A DNA stretch of 64,000 nt from contig OZ024743.1 of NCBI GenBank assembly GCA_964016885.1, positions 165,438,110-165,502,109 of the forward strand, written 5' to 3'. Below, one piece after another: positions 34,082-45,800 of the stretch (position 1 is the first letter of the stretch; each line of letters opens with the position of its first letter). Made by a program: the position numbers and the translations under genes. The notes below the pieces were generated by a model, which did not search any database, was not told where the DNA came from, and saw only the letters and a list, made by a program, of their open reading frames with translations. Source of the stretch: Eledone cirrhosa. Lineage: Eukaryota > Mollusca > Cephalopoda > Octopoda > Eledonidae.

Positions 34082-34884
34082 GCATTTATCTTGCTTTATG
34101 TTTATACGAGTTATTACCAAGTCACAACCAGTGACCTCAAGAGACAACAAGGTCCGCCATGTTCAAGAAAGAACATACATATTCACACATGCATCCTTAG
34201 TGTTTAGACTTGTGATGTACTCATATTGACAGGATCTTCCTTAGTATATGGGCAGTTCCCATTAGTACTATCTTTTGTATTTCTCCTATACGCGGGTTTC
34301 CTGGGATTTGCGATAAGTAGTCGTTAGACCCCTTAGGTATCATTCCCAGAGCGCCTACAACCACTGGTATTGTTTTAGTTCTCAATTTCCACATTTTTCC
34401 AATTTCTATCTCCAGGTCCTTATACTTGCTCAATTTTTCAAATGTTTTTATAGATACATTCTTGTCTATTGGAACAGACATATCAATTAGCAGGCATACC
34501 CTCCTTTGAAAGTCCTTCAATATTATATCAGGTTTATTTGCATCTATTTTTCGGTCTGTTTGGATGCTAAAGTTCCACAAGATTGAGATGTGATCTTTTT
34601 CAAGTATGGGAGGTGGTTGATGCTCCCACCAATTCTTTTGATGGGGCAGGTCAAAATGCTTACACATTATCCAATGTATGTATTGTGCAGCTCTGTTATG
34701 CCTGTTTAGGTATTCGGTTGGAGCTATAGGACTGCACATTGAAATTATATGGTCAATGGTCTCTGGTTGTTTTTTGCATACACGGCATAATGGGCTGCAC
34801 CCATTTTTTATTATGTTGGCTTGGTAATTTTTTGTTGGCAGACACTGATCTTGTGCCGATATAATCAGTCCTTCAGTCTTTCTT
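34082..34884 (-). pseudogene. RLE-type LINE copy 2, a different subfamily, C-terminal fragment
   Basis: Frame ends at 34221. Coding begins with TEGLIISAQDQCLPTKNYQ right after the tail of copy 1, then CRVCKKQPETIDHIISMC (CCHC knuckle) and the restriction-like endonuclease: KPDIILKD, CLLIDMSVPID, KYKDLEIEIGKMW, TIPVVVGALG. About 220 codons intact. Protein is only about half identical to copy 1 in the same region. RT is missing. The frame appears longer because the repeat tail upstream is open. Confidence 0.85.
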
Positions 34885-37800
34885 CTTCTTATTATTATTA
34901 TTATGGTTATTGTTATTCCTTGAATCTCAGTCATTGATGTTGGTTAACTGGAAAGTCCGTTGGAATGAATATCAAGCCACTACCTGCAGCCTCAGATATT
35001 CAGGACGTATCGGAGGGTTCTTGCTGTTCCAAGCAAGCATGCCTTTTGAAGCGTTCCAAAAAGCGTGAAGGGGCCGATTTTCTTTAACCATCCCTGGAAA
35101 CTTTTGGAGATAGTCCCCAGTGCGCCTATGACAATCGGGATCACTTTTACTTCATGGCAGTTCCAAATCCTTTTCACCTCCCACTTTAGGTCCTGGTATC
35201 GGTTAATTTTCTCCCTCTCCTTCTCTTGCACTCTCGTGTCGAACGGGCAGGCCACATCCACAATCAGACACGATCTTCTTTCTTTGTCCACAACCACCAG
35301 GTCAGGTCTATTGTGTTCCAGTTTTTTGTCCGTCTGTATCCTAAAATCCCACAGCACCTTCACCTGATTGTTCTCCATCACCGCCTCCGGCCTATGCTCA
35401 TACCATTTCTCAGAATGTGGTAAATTGTTTACTTTGCACAGGTGCCAGTGGATCACCCTGCCCATCACATCGTGTCTCCAGCCCTTATAGTGGGTCTGGG
35501 CTAGGTGTTTACACTCGGACACAATGTGAGCCACAGTCTCCTCTCTCTCTCCACAGATCCTGCACAGTGGGCTAGCCTCCTCCTTGTAAATATGGTGCTT
35601 CAACCACTTCGTTTTGAGGGCCTGCTCCTGCGCAGCCATTAGCATTCCTTCTGTAGCCTTTTTGAGGTCTCCTCTTCTCAACCAGTTCCATGTCTGTGGA
35701 TCTCTAAATTCAGTTTTCTCAAAGAAGGTACTATGAAGGGATTTTCCCTTAAGGCTGCTCTTCCTCCTTGATGTTATTTCCTCCTTGGACATCCCCTGGC
35801 CTACTGTCCCCTCCTTCAGTACAGCTTTGAGCATTGGCTCCTTACTATAGGTCACGTATTTGTATAGGTTGTTTTTCTTCATCTGAACACAGTCCTCTAT
35901 GCTGATAAGACCTCTTCCACCCTCAGATCTCCTTAGGTAGAGTCTATCGACATCACTCCTCTTGTGTAACATGTTGTAGATAGTCAATAGCTTCCTAGTC
36001 TTCCTATCCATTTCTTTTTGTTCAGCAACATTCCATCTCAGAATTCCCGCACTGTACCTAATAATAGACACAGCTCGGGAATTTACTGCGCTTATGGCAT
36101 TTCTGCTGTTCAGATGTGACTTCAATACGCTCCTTACTCTCCGAATGTATTCAGTTCTTAACAATTCCTTCATTTTTTTTGTTCTTTATGCCATCAGCCT
36201 CCAGAACGCCCAAATACTTGTATCCTTCCTCAGAGTCAATTTCCTTTATCATCTCACCTGTTGGTATCTGGATCCCGCTACTTCTGCTCAACCTACCCCT
36301 CCTCATCACAATGACTCCACATTTACCAATACCAAACTGGATACATATATCACTGCTGAAAATACGGACAGCGTCAACAAGCACATCCAACTCCTTCTGA
36401 CTTTTCCCGAAGAGCTTAAGATCGTCCATGAAGAGGAGGTGATTGATGGTAAGCTCTCCCCTTCCCAACTTGTATCCTGCTCTCACTTTTCGCAGCATAA
36501 TGGTCAAGGGCATTAGGGCAAGGACAAACAACAGAGGGGACAGGCTATCTCCCTGGAAGATACCTCTCTTGATCTTCACGCTTCCCAAGGATACTCCAGT
36601 TGATGTCAACTCTGTCTCCCAGGACCCCATACTCCTGCCTAGCAACTGTCTGATGTTATCTGCCACCCTGAAGATCTCCAGGCTTTTGGTGATCCAGGAA
36701 TGAGGCACCATGTCAAATGCCTTTCTGTAGTCTATCCATCCCATGGCAAGATCAGTGTGTCTCCTCCTGCAATTCCCCATTACCATCTTATCAATAAGCA
36801 ACTGGTCCTTTGTACCACGTGACTTCTTTCGGCATCCTTTCTGTTCGTCCGGCAACAAGTTGTTTGTGTGGAGGTGATGGTAGATTTCCTCAGACACAAT
36901 GCTCGTCAACAGTTTCCACATTACGGGCAGACATGTGATAGGTCTATAGTTGGTAACATCATTACCCTTGATTCGGTCTTTCATTATCAGAACTGTGGTA
37001 CCTTTTGTCAACCACTCTGGCACCTCACCCGACACCAAGCAGTCATTGAACATGGCCGTCAGCTTCGGGTGGAGGGATGTTAAATGTTTAATCCAATACC
37101 CCTGCACACCATCTGGGCCTGGTGATTTCCAGTTGGTTAGTTTTTTGGCTTGCCCCTTAAGAGTTTCAACTGTGATACTCAAATCAGTCTGTTGCTGTGC
37201 CTGCTCACCGATCTCCCTCTGTACTGTCTCAATCCACCCTGCCTGGGCATTGTGTCCAACATCCTGCTCCCATATTCCTCTCCAGAATGTTTTAGCTTGT
37301 TCCGCCCCAGGGATCAAGTCGTTGCCTCTTTCTTTCCCCTCAAGCTGTCCAAACAGCATCTTCTGGTTGTTGTCGAATATGCGGTTCTGTTTATACTGAC
37401 TGACTCTGTTCTCGTATCGCCTGATTTTGGCACTCTTTGCTACAATGCGTTGCTTCAATTCCTCTATGATAATATTTAGCTTTTTACTCCTAGTTTTGTA
37501 TTTTATTTCCAGTCTATTTTTAGTGCCTATGTTTTTTAGTGTCCCATTCAGTAGTGACTCAAGCTTTCCTATGTCATTTCTCATTTCCCCGATTTGCCCA
37601 CTCAGTCGCTTCTTCCACCACGGCTCTGCTCTTTCTTGTCTGTTGTTTCCTCTCGCTTTTATACCAAGTAGTTTCCTCACCGTATTTTCTGTTGCTTTGA
37701 GGATATTGTTGCACTGGTGAAGGCTCCTCGCCTCAAGGTATGGGATGACTTTGTTTACCTTAGCTGTTGTTTCTTTTAACTTTTTCCTGTCTACAAATCT

Positions 37801-38385
37801 TAGGTTCATAGGTCTCCCACTATCATTGTTCAATTCATCTACCACTAAATTTAGGATGTCAACCGAATCTTGTCCTAGCCCGTCAGCATTCATCTCCTCA
37901 GTGGCCGTATCTCTGTTCCAGGTATTATTTATCTCAGTATTCAGATCATTGTCTGCTTCGGGTGGTTCCTCCGTTCTCAGGACCTCTTCACCTTCATTTC
38001 CCACTGGCTCGCTTGTCTGGCGTACTACACCCGCCATCTCCAAGCCATTCTCTCTGCTCAGTTCCTCCAGTTCCAGCTCGCTTATCCATCCATTAGTTCT
38101 TATTACCCGAGCCTACCCGGCCAATTTTTGTTCATCTAATTTAAATAAACCAATCTCGTTCCAGATGTTATGCATCCGTCTCCTGTAGCCCCTCTCCTTG
38201 GGGTTACTTTTCAGGTAACATTGCATAACAGTTCTATTCAATTCTTTCGTCCAGTTGGTTCTGGCCCCTTTCCTTCTTCTCCTTCCTCCAACATCAGCAG
38301 TATTTGGTTGACAGTCAGGTTCCTGCTGCTGAGCCAGGGGGCACCTGTTGGGTGAGAGTCTGTCACATGACGTTCTAGACTCCAT
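34885..38385 (-). pseudogene. RLE-type (R2/NeSL-like) LINE copy 1, almost intact
   Basis: ATG at 38385; about 1131 codons to the stop at 34992. Order: basic N-terminus with TNWTKELNRTVMQCYLK near residue 45 (possible Myb-like DNA binding), coiled region, RT with WKSPGPDGVQGYW, GWIDYRKAFDMVPHSW, GIFQGDSLSPLLFVLAL and FMDDLKLF, CCHC knuckle CRICGEREETVAHIVSEC, and endonuclease RPDLVVVDKE, CLIVDVACPFD, KINRYQDLKWE, VIPIVIGALG. Two lesions: an in-frame TAG at 38113-38115, and one extra T in an 8-T run at 36173-36180 (copy 3 has 7 T). 3' region ends in (AAT)n at about 34885-34905. RLE LINEs cut a target and prime reverse transcription there. Confidence 0.9.
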
Positions 38386-38690
38386 TTCACCGTTATTCGA
38401 ACTGTTTATGTTCGATATTTAAACACTCTTATCGAGGATTGGCAAATGTATGGTTACATATCCATCTGTGGTTCCACCATTCCACTTGGCCCTTGTGTGG
38501 CATTATCACCACGCTGTATACGAACACACATAAACAAACAAACACACAGGCAGAAAGGGCCCCAAAAATGAATAAGCATAAGTTTCATTGTAATGTAGTG
38601 TTCGAATGTCTGACCTAGTTTTTGTTTTTTAAGTTTTAGTTTTTCCCCCCTCTTCTCTGTCCGTCCGCCTGCTTCTCTCTTCATTCTTAT
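38386..38690. other. sequence upstream of LINE copy 1
   Basis: May include the LINE 5' leader. No coding signal. Confidence 0.45.
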
Positions 38691-39463
38691 TTTCTTTACG
38701 TTTTTTGTTTTTTTTTTGTTTGTTTTTGTTTTTGTTTTTCTCTGTTTGTTTTTCTCGTTTTTTTCTGTTGTTGCTGTGCTGCTTTGGTTTTGTTGTTTAT
38801 TTTTTCTTTTTTCTTTTGAGTCTATCTATATATTTTGATGCCTTCCTCTTTTTTAGCAGTAGGGATTCTATAATGTGGTGGCAGCAGCCAGCTAAAAGAA
38901 GAAGTGGGAGACTGGCGGCGGTAGCGATACTGAGACAGTGGCGGTGGTGATGTCGATACCGAGGCAGTGGTGGCGGTGATGTGACCGTATTACTGTAGTG
39001 ATGGTGCTGTAGCGGTGGCAGCAGTGAAGGAGTGAAGGGGTGGTGGCGGCGGTGATGGGATAATGGTTGTAATGATGGCCGTAGTGATCGGTGGTGGTTT
39101 AGTGTACACAGGTGATAGGGTGGGTGGTGTATCTAGTTTCTGGTGTTGGTGAGTTTGGCTGTTCTATATAGTGTATACAGAGGAGGAGGGGGGGGTTCTT
39201 CTTCCATTTATAGCCATTTTCTTTTTTGGATATACAGTGTACAATACAAAGTTGAATATTTGAATATTTGAGCCTTATAACAATATATTTTGGGTCCGAA
39301 TTTTTTGGGGCTCAAGCCGGGTGCTTTACGTAGCATTTGTACTAAGAGTTGTTATTTCACAAATGGTTTAAATATGTTAAAAATTCAAAACTTACGGGAG
39401 CGATTTCATGACCTCCGTCACCTCGTGCGTCTTCTGCCCTTCTTCTTCTTCTTCTTCTTCTTC

Positions 39464-39464
<1 letters not shown>
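38691..39464. repeat. T-rich and GGTGG-rich low-complexity stretch
   Basis: TTTTTGTTT-type runs at 38698-38820, then GTGGCGG/GTGATG-rich minisatellite-like sequence at 38930-39110. Nothing else recognised. Confidence 0.6.
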
Positions 39465-39510
<46 letters not shown>

Positions 39511-40506
39511 GTTCTTTGAGTCTCAATCATTGATGTTATTTAACTGAAAAGTTTGTTGAAATGAATATCAAGCCGCTACCTGCAGCCTCAGATGTTCAGG
39601 ACTTATCGGAGTGTTCTTGCTGTTCCCAGCAAGCATACCTTTTGAAGTGTTCCAAAAAGCGGGGCTGGACTAATCTTCTTTAACCATCCTTCGAATCTCT
39701 TTGAGATAGTACCAAGTGCGCCTATGACAATCGGGACGACCTTGATTTCATGGCAGTTCCAAATCCTTTTTAACTCCCACTTTAAGTCCTGGTATCAGTT
39801 AATTTTCTCCCTCTCCTTTTCTTGCACTCTCGTGTCAAATGGGCAGGCCACATTTACAATAAGGCACGATCTTTTTCCCTTGTCCAAAACCACCAGGTCA
39901 GGTCTATTGTGTTCTAATTTTTTGTCCGTATGTATCCTAAAATCCCATAGCACCTTCACCTGATCGTTTTCTATCACCGACTCTGGCTTATGCTCATACC
40001 ACTTCTCCGAATGTGGTAAATTGTTTACCTTGTATAGATGCCAGTGAATCCCCTTTCCTATCATATCATGTCTCCAGCCTTTATAGTGGGTCTGGGCTAG
40101 ATGTTTACACTCAGATACAATGTGAGACACAGTCTCCTCTCTCTCTCTCCACAGATCCTACACAGTGAGCTAGCCTCCTCCTTGTCAATATGGTGTTTCA
40201 CCCACTTCGTTCTGAGTGCTTGCCCTTGCGCAGCCGTTAGCATTCCTTCTCTAGCTTTTTTAAGTCTCCTCTTTTTAACCAGTTCAATGTCTGTGGCTCT
40301 CTAAATTTCGTTTTCTTATGAAGGGATTTTTCATGAAGGTTGCTCTTCCTCCTTGTTGTTATTTCCTCCTTGGACATCCCCTGGTCTATTGTCTTCTCCT
40401 TCAGTACAATTTTGAGCATTGGCTCCCTACTCTCAATCACATACTTGTGCAGGTTGTTTTTCTCCACCTGAACACAGTCCTCTATGCTGATAAGACCTCT
40501 TCCACC
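39465..40506 (-). pseudogene. RLE-type LINE copy 4, 3' fragment
   Basis: Same family as copy 1: EKNNLHKYVIESREPMLKI and GMSKEEITTRRKSNL (40467-40237), then HIVSECKHLAQTHYKGW, RPDLVVLDKGKRSCLIVN and ACPFDTRVQEKE (40130-39795). Tail (AAT)n at 39465-39510, preceded on its distal side by TTC repeats. Homology stops at 40506, where the 489-bp tandem repeat begins. Confidence 0.85.
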
Positions 40507-41489
40507 TACACGGCTCGGAAAGATCCCTTTCTTTGAGCTATTTAATTATAAAATACTATTTTCAGTTTCTAACTTAATCTATAATATTCTCGGCTCCATA
40601 GGTAGAGCCAAATTTAGTCTCATAAACCCGGCTGCTATTTTTAGCGGAATGAGAAGCGCTAGGCCCTGTATCATGTGCTTTTATATCAGCATATCGTTCA
40701 GTCTTCTTAGATCCTTTGGAGTAAAATGACGAATTTCCTGGATACCGGCAGAAGATCACAGGAATGGTGGCTTTCACTTAATAATTCTTGCGGAACAGAT
40801 TTAGATCTGTCCGGGTATCAAAGGCAGTTGCCCGATGTAGGTTTGTAATTTTTATTGATTTATTACTTTAAATCGAGACAGGCAAACCATATTGTTTTAA
40901 ATTAGTATTTTTTAAACTTAGCTAATTCGGACATCTGCAATTGGAACACATGTATACTTGATCGGTGTTCATCCCTCTCATATATTCAGTTGTATTACAC
41001 GGCTCAGAAATATCACCTTTTTGAGCTATTTAATTGCAAAACACTATTTTGTGTTTGTAACTTAATGTAAGATATACTCGGCCCTATAAGTAGAGCTAAA
41101 TTTAGTCTCATGAACCCGGCTGCTATATTTAGCGGCATAAGTATGAGACGCGCTAGAACCTATAACATGTGCTTTTATATCAGCATATCGTTCAGTCTAC
41201 TTAGTTCCTTTGGAGTGAAATATACGAATTCCGGGATACCCGCAGAAAAGGGCAGGAAAGGTGGCTTTCACTTAATAATTTTTGCGAAACAGATTTAGGT
41301 CTGTCTGGGTATCAAAGGCAGTTGCCCGATATAGGTTTGTTATTTTTATTGATTTATCACTTTAAATCGAGACAGGTAGACCATAGTGTTTTAAATTAGA
41401 ATCTTTCAACCCAGCTAACATGGTCATTTGCAATTGGAACACATGTAGACTTGTATCCGTGTTCATTCCTATCATATATTCATTTGTAT

Positions 41490-41492
<3 letters not shown>
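40507..41492. repeat. tandem duplication of a 489-bp unit
   Basis: TACACGGCTC begins at 40507 and 40996. Further matches: TTTAGTCTCAT, CATGTGCTTTTATATCAGC, ATCAAAGGCAGTTGCCCGAT, TTAAATCGAGACAGG. Divergence about 10 percent by eye. No coding frame conserved between the units. The second unit ends in (TA)n. Confidence 0.88.
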
Positions 41493-41536
<44 letters not shown>

Positions 41537-41665
41537 TTATGCATGTATATATATATACATATATATATAAATATATAGACACACAGACACACTCACACGC
41601 ACACACACACACGCACATACGCACATATATTTATAAATATACATATATATATATATATATATATA
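41493..41665. repeat. (TA)n and (CA)n microsatellites
   Basis: TA tract 41493-41528, ACACAC/ACGCAC at 41578-41620, TA again to 41665. Confidence 0.95.
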
Positions 41666-41924
41666 CATGTCTGTATATCTCGTGTTTGTAGTAATAATGT
41701 GGCAACATGCCTCTGGTGCGTTATTCATTGTGTCACTATTACCTAACTTATTGTGTTCACTCTGAGGAGCAATTTCTAAATTACTCTATCATTGAGTTCT
41801 TCGTGACAATCTCGAAATTCAATCGGATGCGAAAGAGAGAAAGTGGAAGAACAAGAGGCAAAACTTGGTTCACAACATTATATATGTGAAAACCTACTGT
41901 ATTTCGTGTTTAAGATGGGTTGTG
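41666..41924. other. unassigned sequence
   Basis: No motif recognised in any frame. Confidence 0.45.
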
Positions 41925-42066
41925 CAAGGCTTAACATTGGTGTAGAGTTGTTAGAATGTCAAATAGGTTGTTATCAGCACTCAGAGCTCAAATCCTACGA
42001 AGTCAACCCTTCCTTCATCCTTTCGCGCTCAATGAATAAAGTACCAGTCCGGTACTGGGTCAATTT
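41925..42066 (+). mobile_element. cephalopod tRNA-derived SINE, old copy
   Basis: B-box-like GAGCTCAAATCC, then GTCAACCCTTCCTTCATCC, AATAAAGTACCAGT and ACTGGGTCAA. Diverged; the GGGTCGAT block is damaged. Confidence 0.7.
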
Positions 42067-42597
42067 TTTAACTATATATCTTTCTATTCTAATATTCCCC
42101 CCCTCTCTCACTCACTCACCCTCCTTCTCTAGAAGAAATCAGCCGCGTTTAGAACTGGAGAGGGATGGGCTCCGCCCAACTACTTCAAGACATGCCGTAT
42201 ATCACTACGATGTCCCGACGACTCAAATAGGTGCTAAAGACCTACTGACCACAGATGTGAAATACTCCACAGAGGTATTTTATCCTACAGTCATATTGTT
42301 GATTCAGATATTATTTATTACACATAGACAATAACATGTTAAAGAAAGGCAGAGTAGTAGTGAAAATGAATGAGTTAAGGGAACAATAATGTTTCACATG
42401 AGTTCATTATCTGATTTCTAATTGTTAAACTACATTGTTTTACACACATACACACACTGTCTTCCCTCCCCTCTCTCATACACACACATATCTAGCTATG
42501 TTTTTATGTATGCATATATATTTATAGGTATACATACACATAAGTATACACACATACACACATTCACATATAAATACATACATACATGGATTCATAC
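42067..42597. other. unassigned sequence with ACAC-rich tracts
   Basis: Short CA and ACAT microsatellites at 42440-42590. No coding signal. Confidence 0.5.
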
Positions 42598-43092
42598 ATG
42601 GTGGCTGTCCCCTCATTATCGAGTATGGGCATTGCACGATATAACATTAATAATAGTTATCAATAAATGCTATCGTGCAATGCCTGTACGTGAAGATATT
42701 TTTTAAAGTGAGGAAAGACTGTGCACTGAGCCAATCCCACTCTCTGAGTGACAGCAGCTATAACCCGAAAAGAAGAAAAGATCAACATCATCGGTAACTA
42801 CTGAGGCGCAGGCTTTATGTCGAAGTTATCCAAGTTCCTGAGTTGCCTTCTCCTAGAAGAATGCCTTGACAAAGGCTAGGGGTCCTTCACTCCCAGTGGT
42901 TTAACTGCGCGATCGAGTATCCAGCCCGATTATTTCTATGTCCCCGCGCATATACATACACACGCATACATGCATATACATATATACATATATATACATA
43001 CATACACATGCATGCATGTTTCTACATATTTACACATTTTTGGATGACCGTTGACTTCTAAGTGCCCGCCCATATACATACACATCATACAG

Positions 43093-43163
<71 letters not shown>

Positions 43164-43365
43164 CACATGCATACATGTCATACATGTATATACATATTTA
43201 CACATTTTTGGATGGCCTTTGACTCTTATAAGTTCTTCCGCCCTTTGTCAGGTCTTGTTTTTTGTCCTGCAGGGTGTACAAAATCCTCCTCCTCACCAAG
43301 TAAACTTGGTGGGGTTGCCGGTTTAGTGTCTGACGATCCAGCCATGCGACAGGTTGTACTGGGTT
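42598..43365 (+). repeat. dispersed repeat family R1, copy 2, split by (TA)n
   Basis: Homologous to 16250-16830. 42598-43050 covers the left part and 43203-43365 the right part; the block CACATTTTTGGATG is duplicated on both sides of the (TA)n tract at 43096-43157. A 29-base inverted pair (GCATTGCACGAT and ATCGTGCAATGC) lies at 42630-42682. Confidence 0.7.
43096..43157. repeat. (TA)n microsatellite
   Basis: About 31 TA units inside repeat R1. Confidence 0.97.
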
Positions 43366-43419
43366 ACATGTTACCAGTAACACTCAAGAGTGACCCAACA
43401 TACATACATGAGGAGTTTG

Positions 43420-43470
43420 CACACTGGTTAATTGCTGGCCTTGTGCCTAACATAGAAACAATTATTGGAG
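43420..43470 (+). mobile_element. SINE tail fragment
   Basis: CACTGGTTAATTGCTGGCC, CTTGTGCC and AGAAACAATTATT match the SINE 3' end only. Confidence 0.6.
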
Positions 43471-43810
43471 CTACAGGTTATATACCTACCCGCTGGACCA
43501 AAGTATAACTGAACTTGGATTTGTGGACAATGGGCGTAGCTCCCTAATTCATAGACTACAAATGGCTACGATAGCTGGGACCTTCAAAATTTTCAAAACA
43601 TTCTAGCGATTCAAGGGATGACAGTTTCTTTTCTTTTACAACTTTGCCATCAGGAAATTGGCTGGTCAAAAATGTACTCGAAATTAAGAGAAAGAAAAGA
43701 AACACATATTAAGTTAAATAATTACTTCAGTAGTTACCATCCTTGATTTATATATAGAAATATTTAGATATATTAAGTTTAAAATGTCAAATTCAAAATA
43801 AGATAATGAA
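43471..43810. other. unassigned sequence
   Basis: No motif recognised. Confidence 0.45.
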
Positions 43811-44031
43811 ATTAAAGATGATAAATAATTGTGTTTACTTTTGGCACAAGGCCAGCAATTCACCAGTATATTACTGGTACTTTATTTTATCGACCCCGTA
43901 AGGATGAAAGGCAAAGTTGACCTCGGCGGGATTTGAACTCAGAATGGAAATGGCCGTAACTCTATGCGTCAAAGCATGACGTCCGACCCTCTACCGATAC
44001 TGCCAATCCACCATTAAAGATGATAAATAAT
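43811..44031 (-). mobile_element. tRNA-derived SINE with perfect 19-bp target duplication
   Basis: Minus strand: GGTAGAGGGTCGG (A-box region), GAGTTCAAATCCCGCC (B box), GGGTCGATAAAATAAAGTAC, TTGCTGGCCTTGTGCC. Flanked by identical ATTAAAGATGATAAATAAT at 43811-43829 and 44013-44031. Complete and relatively young. SINEs of this type depend on a LINE for copying; which LINE is not shown here. Confidence 0.92.
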
Positions 44032-45259
44032 AATCTAAAAATGTAAGTTTTTTTAATGTATCTCTGTTGTTTAGATCCATTCAAGCAAATAGTTATGTAT
44101 ATTTACAACTTGCCAAACAAATTTTGTGAAATGTCTGCATTTATTGAAAATTCCTCTCCATATATTTTGAAAGTCTGTTATGTATCCATAATCTGATTCA
44201 TTTTCTTTAATTTCAACTTTTCAGTTTACCTTTTTTTAAATTATCATATCGATTCTTTTCAATATAGAATCTAAGAAGGGTAACTAATCTCATCATAGTT
44301 TGACATAGGGCTGCGACGTATTATGTACCTGTATACATATACATATTCTTTAGTTACCTTTTCTGTATTAAGCAATTTCACGGGGCATTTAATTAAACCA
44401 TTTCTCATCTTCGGTTACATCTGATAAAGTTTCAGTTGAGCAACTCTTTGGTAATGTGAAACTTCAAGTCATGGGCAGTTAGATTTAGGGACAGCTATTT
44501 TACCTTAATACATGCATACATACTGCCGCGAATGTTAATTGTATGCGCATATACATACACACACATAAGCAAATGGAGGCATGATCATGTGCCTCCATTT
44601 TTCTGTTTAACATAGATCCAACCAGTGTCATTGATGTTGAAGCTACCACTGGGGGTCAGTCTATTTCTATTCTTGATGTCCGAATTATGAATGTCTTCAA
44701 GTGTCCAAACTGGTATTGCCTATGTTGGTACTGACACTGGATACTGGTACTATAAAAGCAATAAGGGATATGGTGTTATTTAATGCGGATTGCTCAGACT
44801 TCCATATGTTTTAAAGTCTGCTAAGATATTATCTGTTTATTACGGCTTTACTCACAGCTCCCTCGTACAAAACGTTCTTATCTATTCCATGGCACTGTAC
44901 TATTCGCCAGTGGAGATAGAAGCGATAGATGTGACATTGATATACATATTCCTTGATTATTTTGACAATTTTCTTCGATTGATAAAACTGTGTAACTCGA
45001 TTTTTGTCCTTGGGTAGCAACTATTATTTTCTATTTCCTTATTCATAGAAAGTATGAAAAATGACTAGTATTTCCTTAAAACTTTGCTGTTATGGCCATG
45101 ATAATGATATTTCTAGATTTACCTAATCCTATTGGGTAAAGTGCCAAATGTGAACATTCTCGTTAAAGCAAAGCTGGAATAAAATAAATGACATGATTCA
45201 AAACGTGGCATATATTTATTCTAGGATTATACAAAACACTTAGAAGCGCGTGGGTTTTC
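44032..45259. other. unassigned sequence, possible unique DNA
   Basis: The largest stretch with no repeat partner in the window. ORFs of 63-75 codons at 44790-45020 overlap on opposite strands and show no known motif. Confidence 0.45.
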
Positions 45260-45800
45260 GGGTTTTACACTTAAGCTGCAAATTATTTTCACGAATCAGT
45301 CCCCGTATATAGTGTCCCATCATGTTTTCATTATATGTTCAAAGTCAAGTATATCCTAGTGGAAGCGCTCGCTTTGTTCTTCAGAGAATGCTCCCATGTT
45401 ACCCTTGAATTTATCATGATGAGCGTCAAGGATATGTACTTTGAGTGACATCCTGCAACCCATTTTGCCGAATTTCTTCACCAGGGTCTCAACAACCTCC
45501 ACATAATTTTCGGCCTTGTGATTCCCCTGGAAGCCCCGAAACACTGTAACAAAGCTATTTCATGCTGCCTCCTCTGTCTTAGTGAGCCTTCTTGCACTCC
45601 ATGATCTTCATTAGTTGTGGTCCGACGAAGACAGCGGCTTTCACTTTTGCCTCAGACACCTTAGGGAAGAAGGCTCGGAGGTACTTGAAGGCTGTCGACT
45701 CCTTATCAAGAGCTGTAACAAACTGTTTCACAAGGCCCAATTTTAAGTGAAGTGGTGGGAACAATACATTCCGGGGACCAACCAGTGGTTGTCCATGTCA
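45260..45800 (-). pseudogene. decayed copy of a conserved protein of unknown function
   Basis: Minus-strand frames carry NVLFPPLHLKLGLVKQFV and ALDKES...VGPQLMKIMECK (45764-45579), GNHKAENYVEVVETLVKK and MSLKVHILDAHHDKF ending EEQSERFH (45544-45356), and MMGHYIRGLIRENNLQLK to about 45262. I recall the same motif order in many-copy hypothetical proteins of insects, cnidarians and molluscs; I cannot name the family. At least three stops or frameshifts. Probably part of a transposon or a retrocopied multicopy gene. Confidence 0.65.

Noticed and set aside
34221..34934. A single 237-codon gene starting MTEIQGITITIIIIIRRRK
   Set aside because: The first 20 or so codons are the 3' tail and (AAT)n of the upstream LINE; the real sequence starts at TEGLIIS and is a 5'-truncated fragment.
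40507..41492. Long terminal repeats of an LTR retrotransposon
   Set aside because: Units are directly adjacent with no interior, no primer-binding site or polypurine tract seen, and no gag/pol nearby.
44790..45020. Small genes on both strands
   Set aside because: Two overlapping 63-75-codon frames on opposite strands with no motif or codon signal; chance frames are expected at this length.
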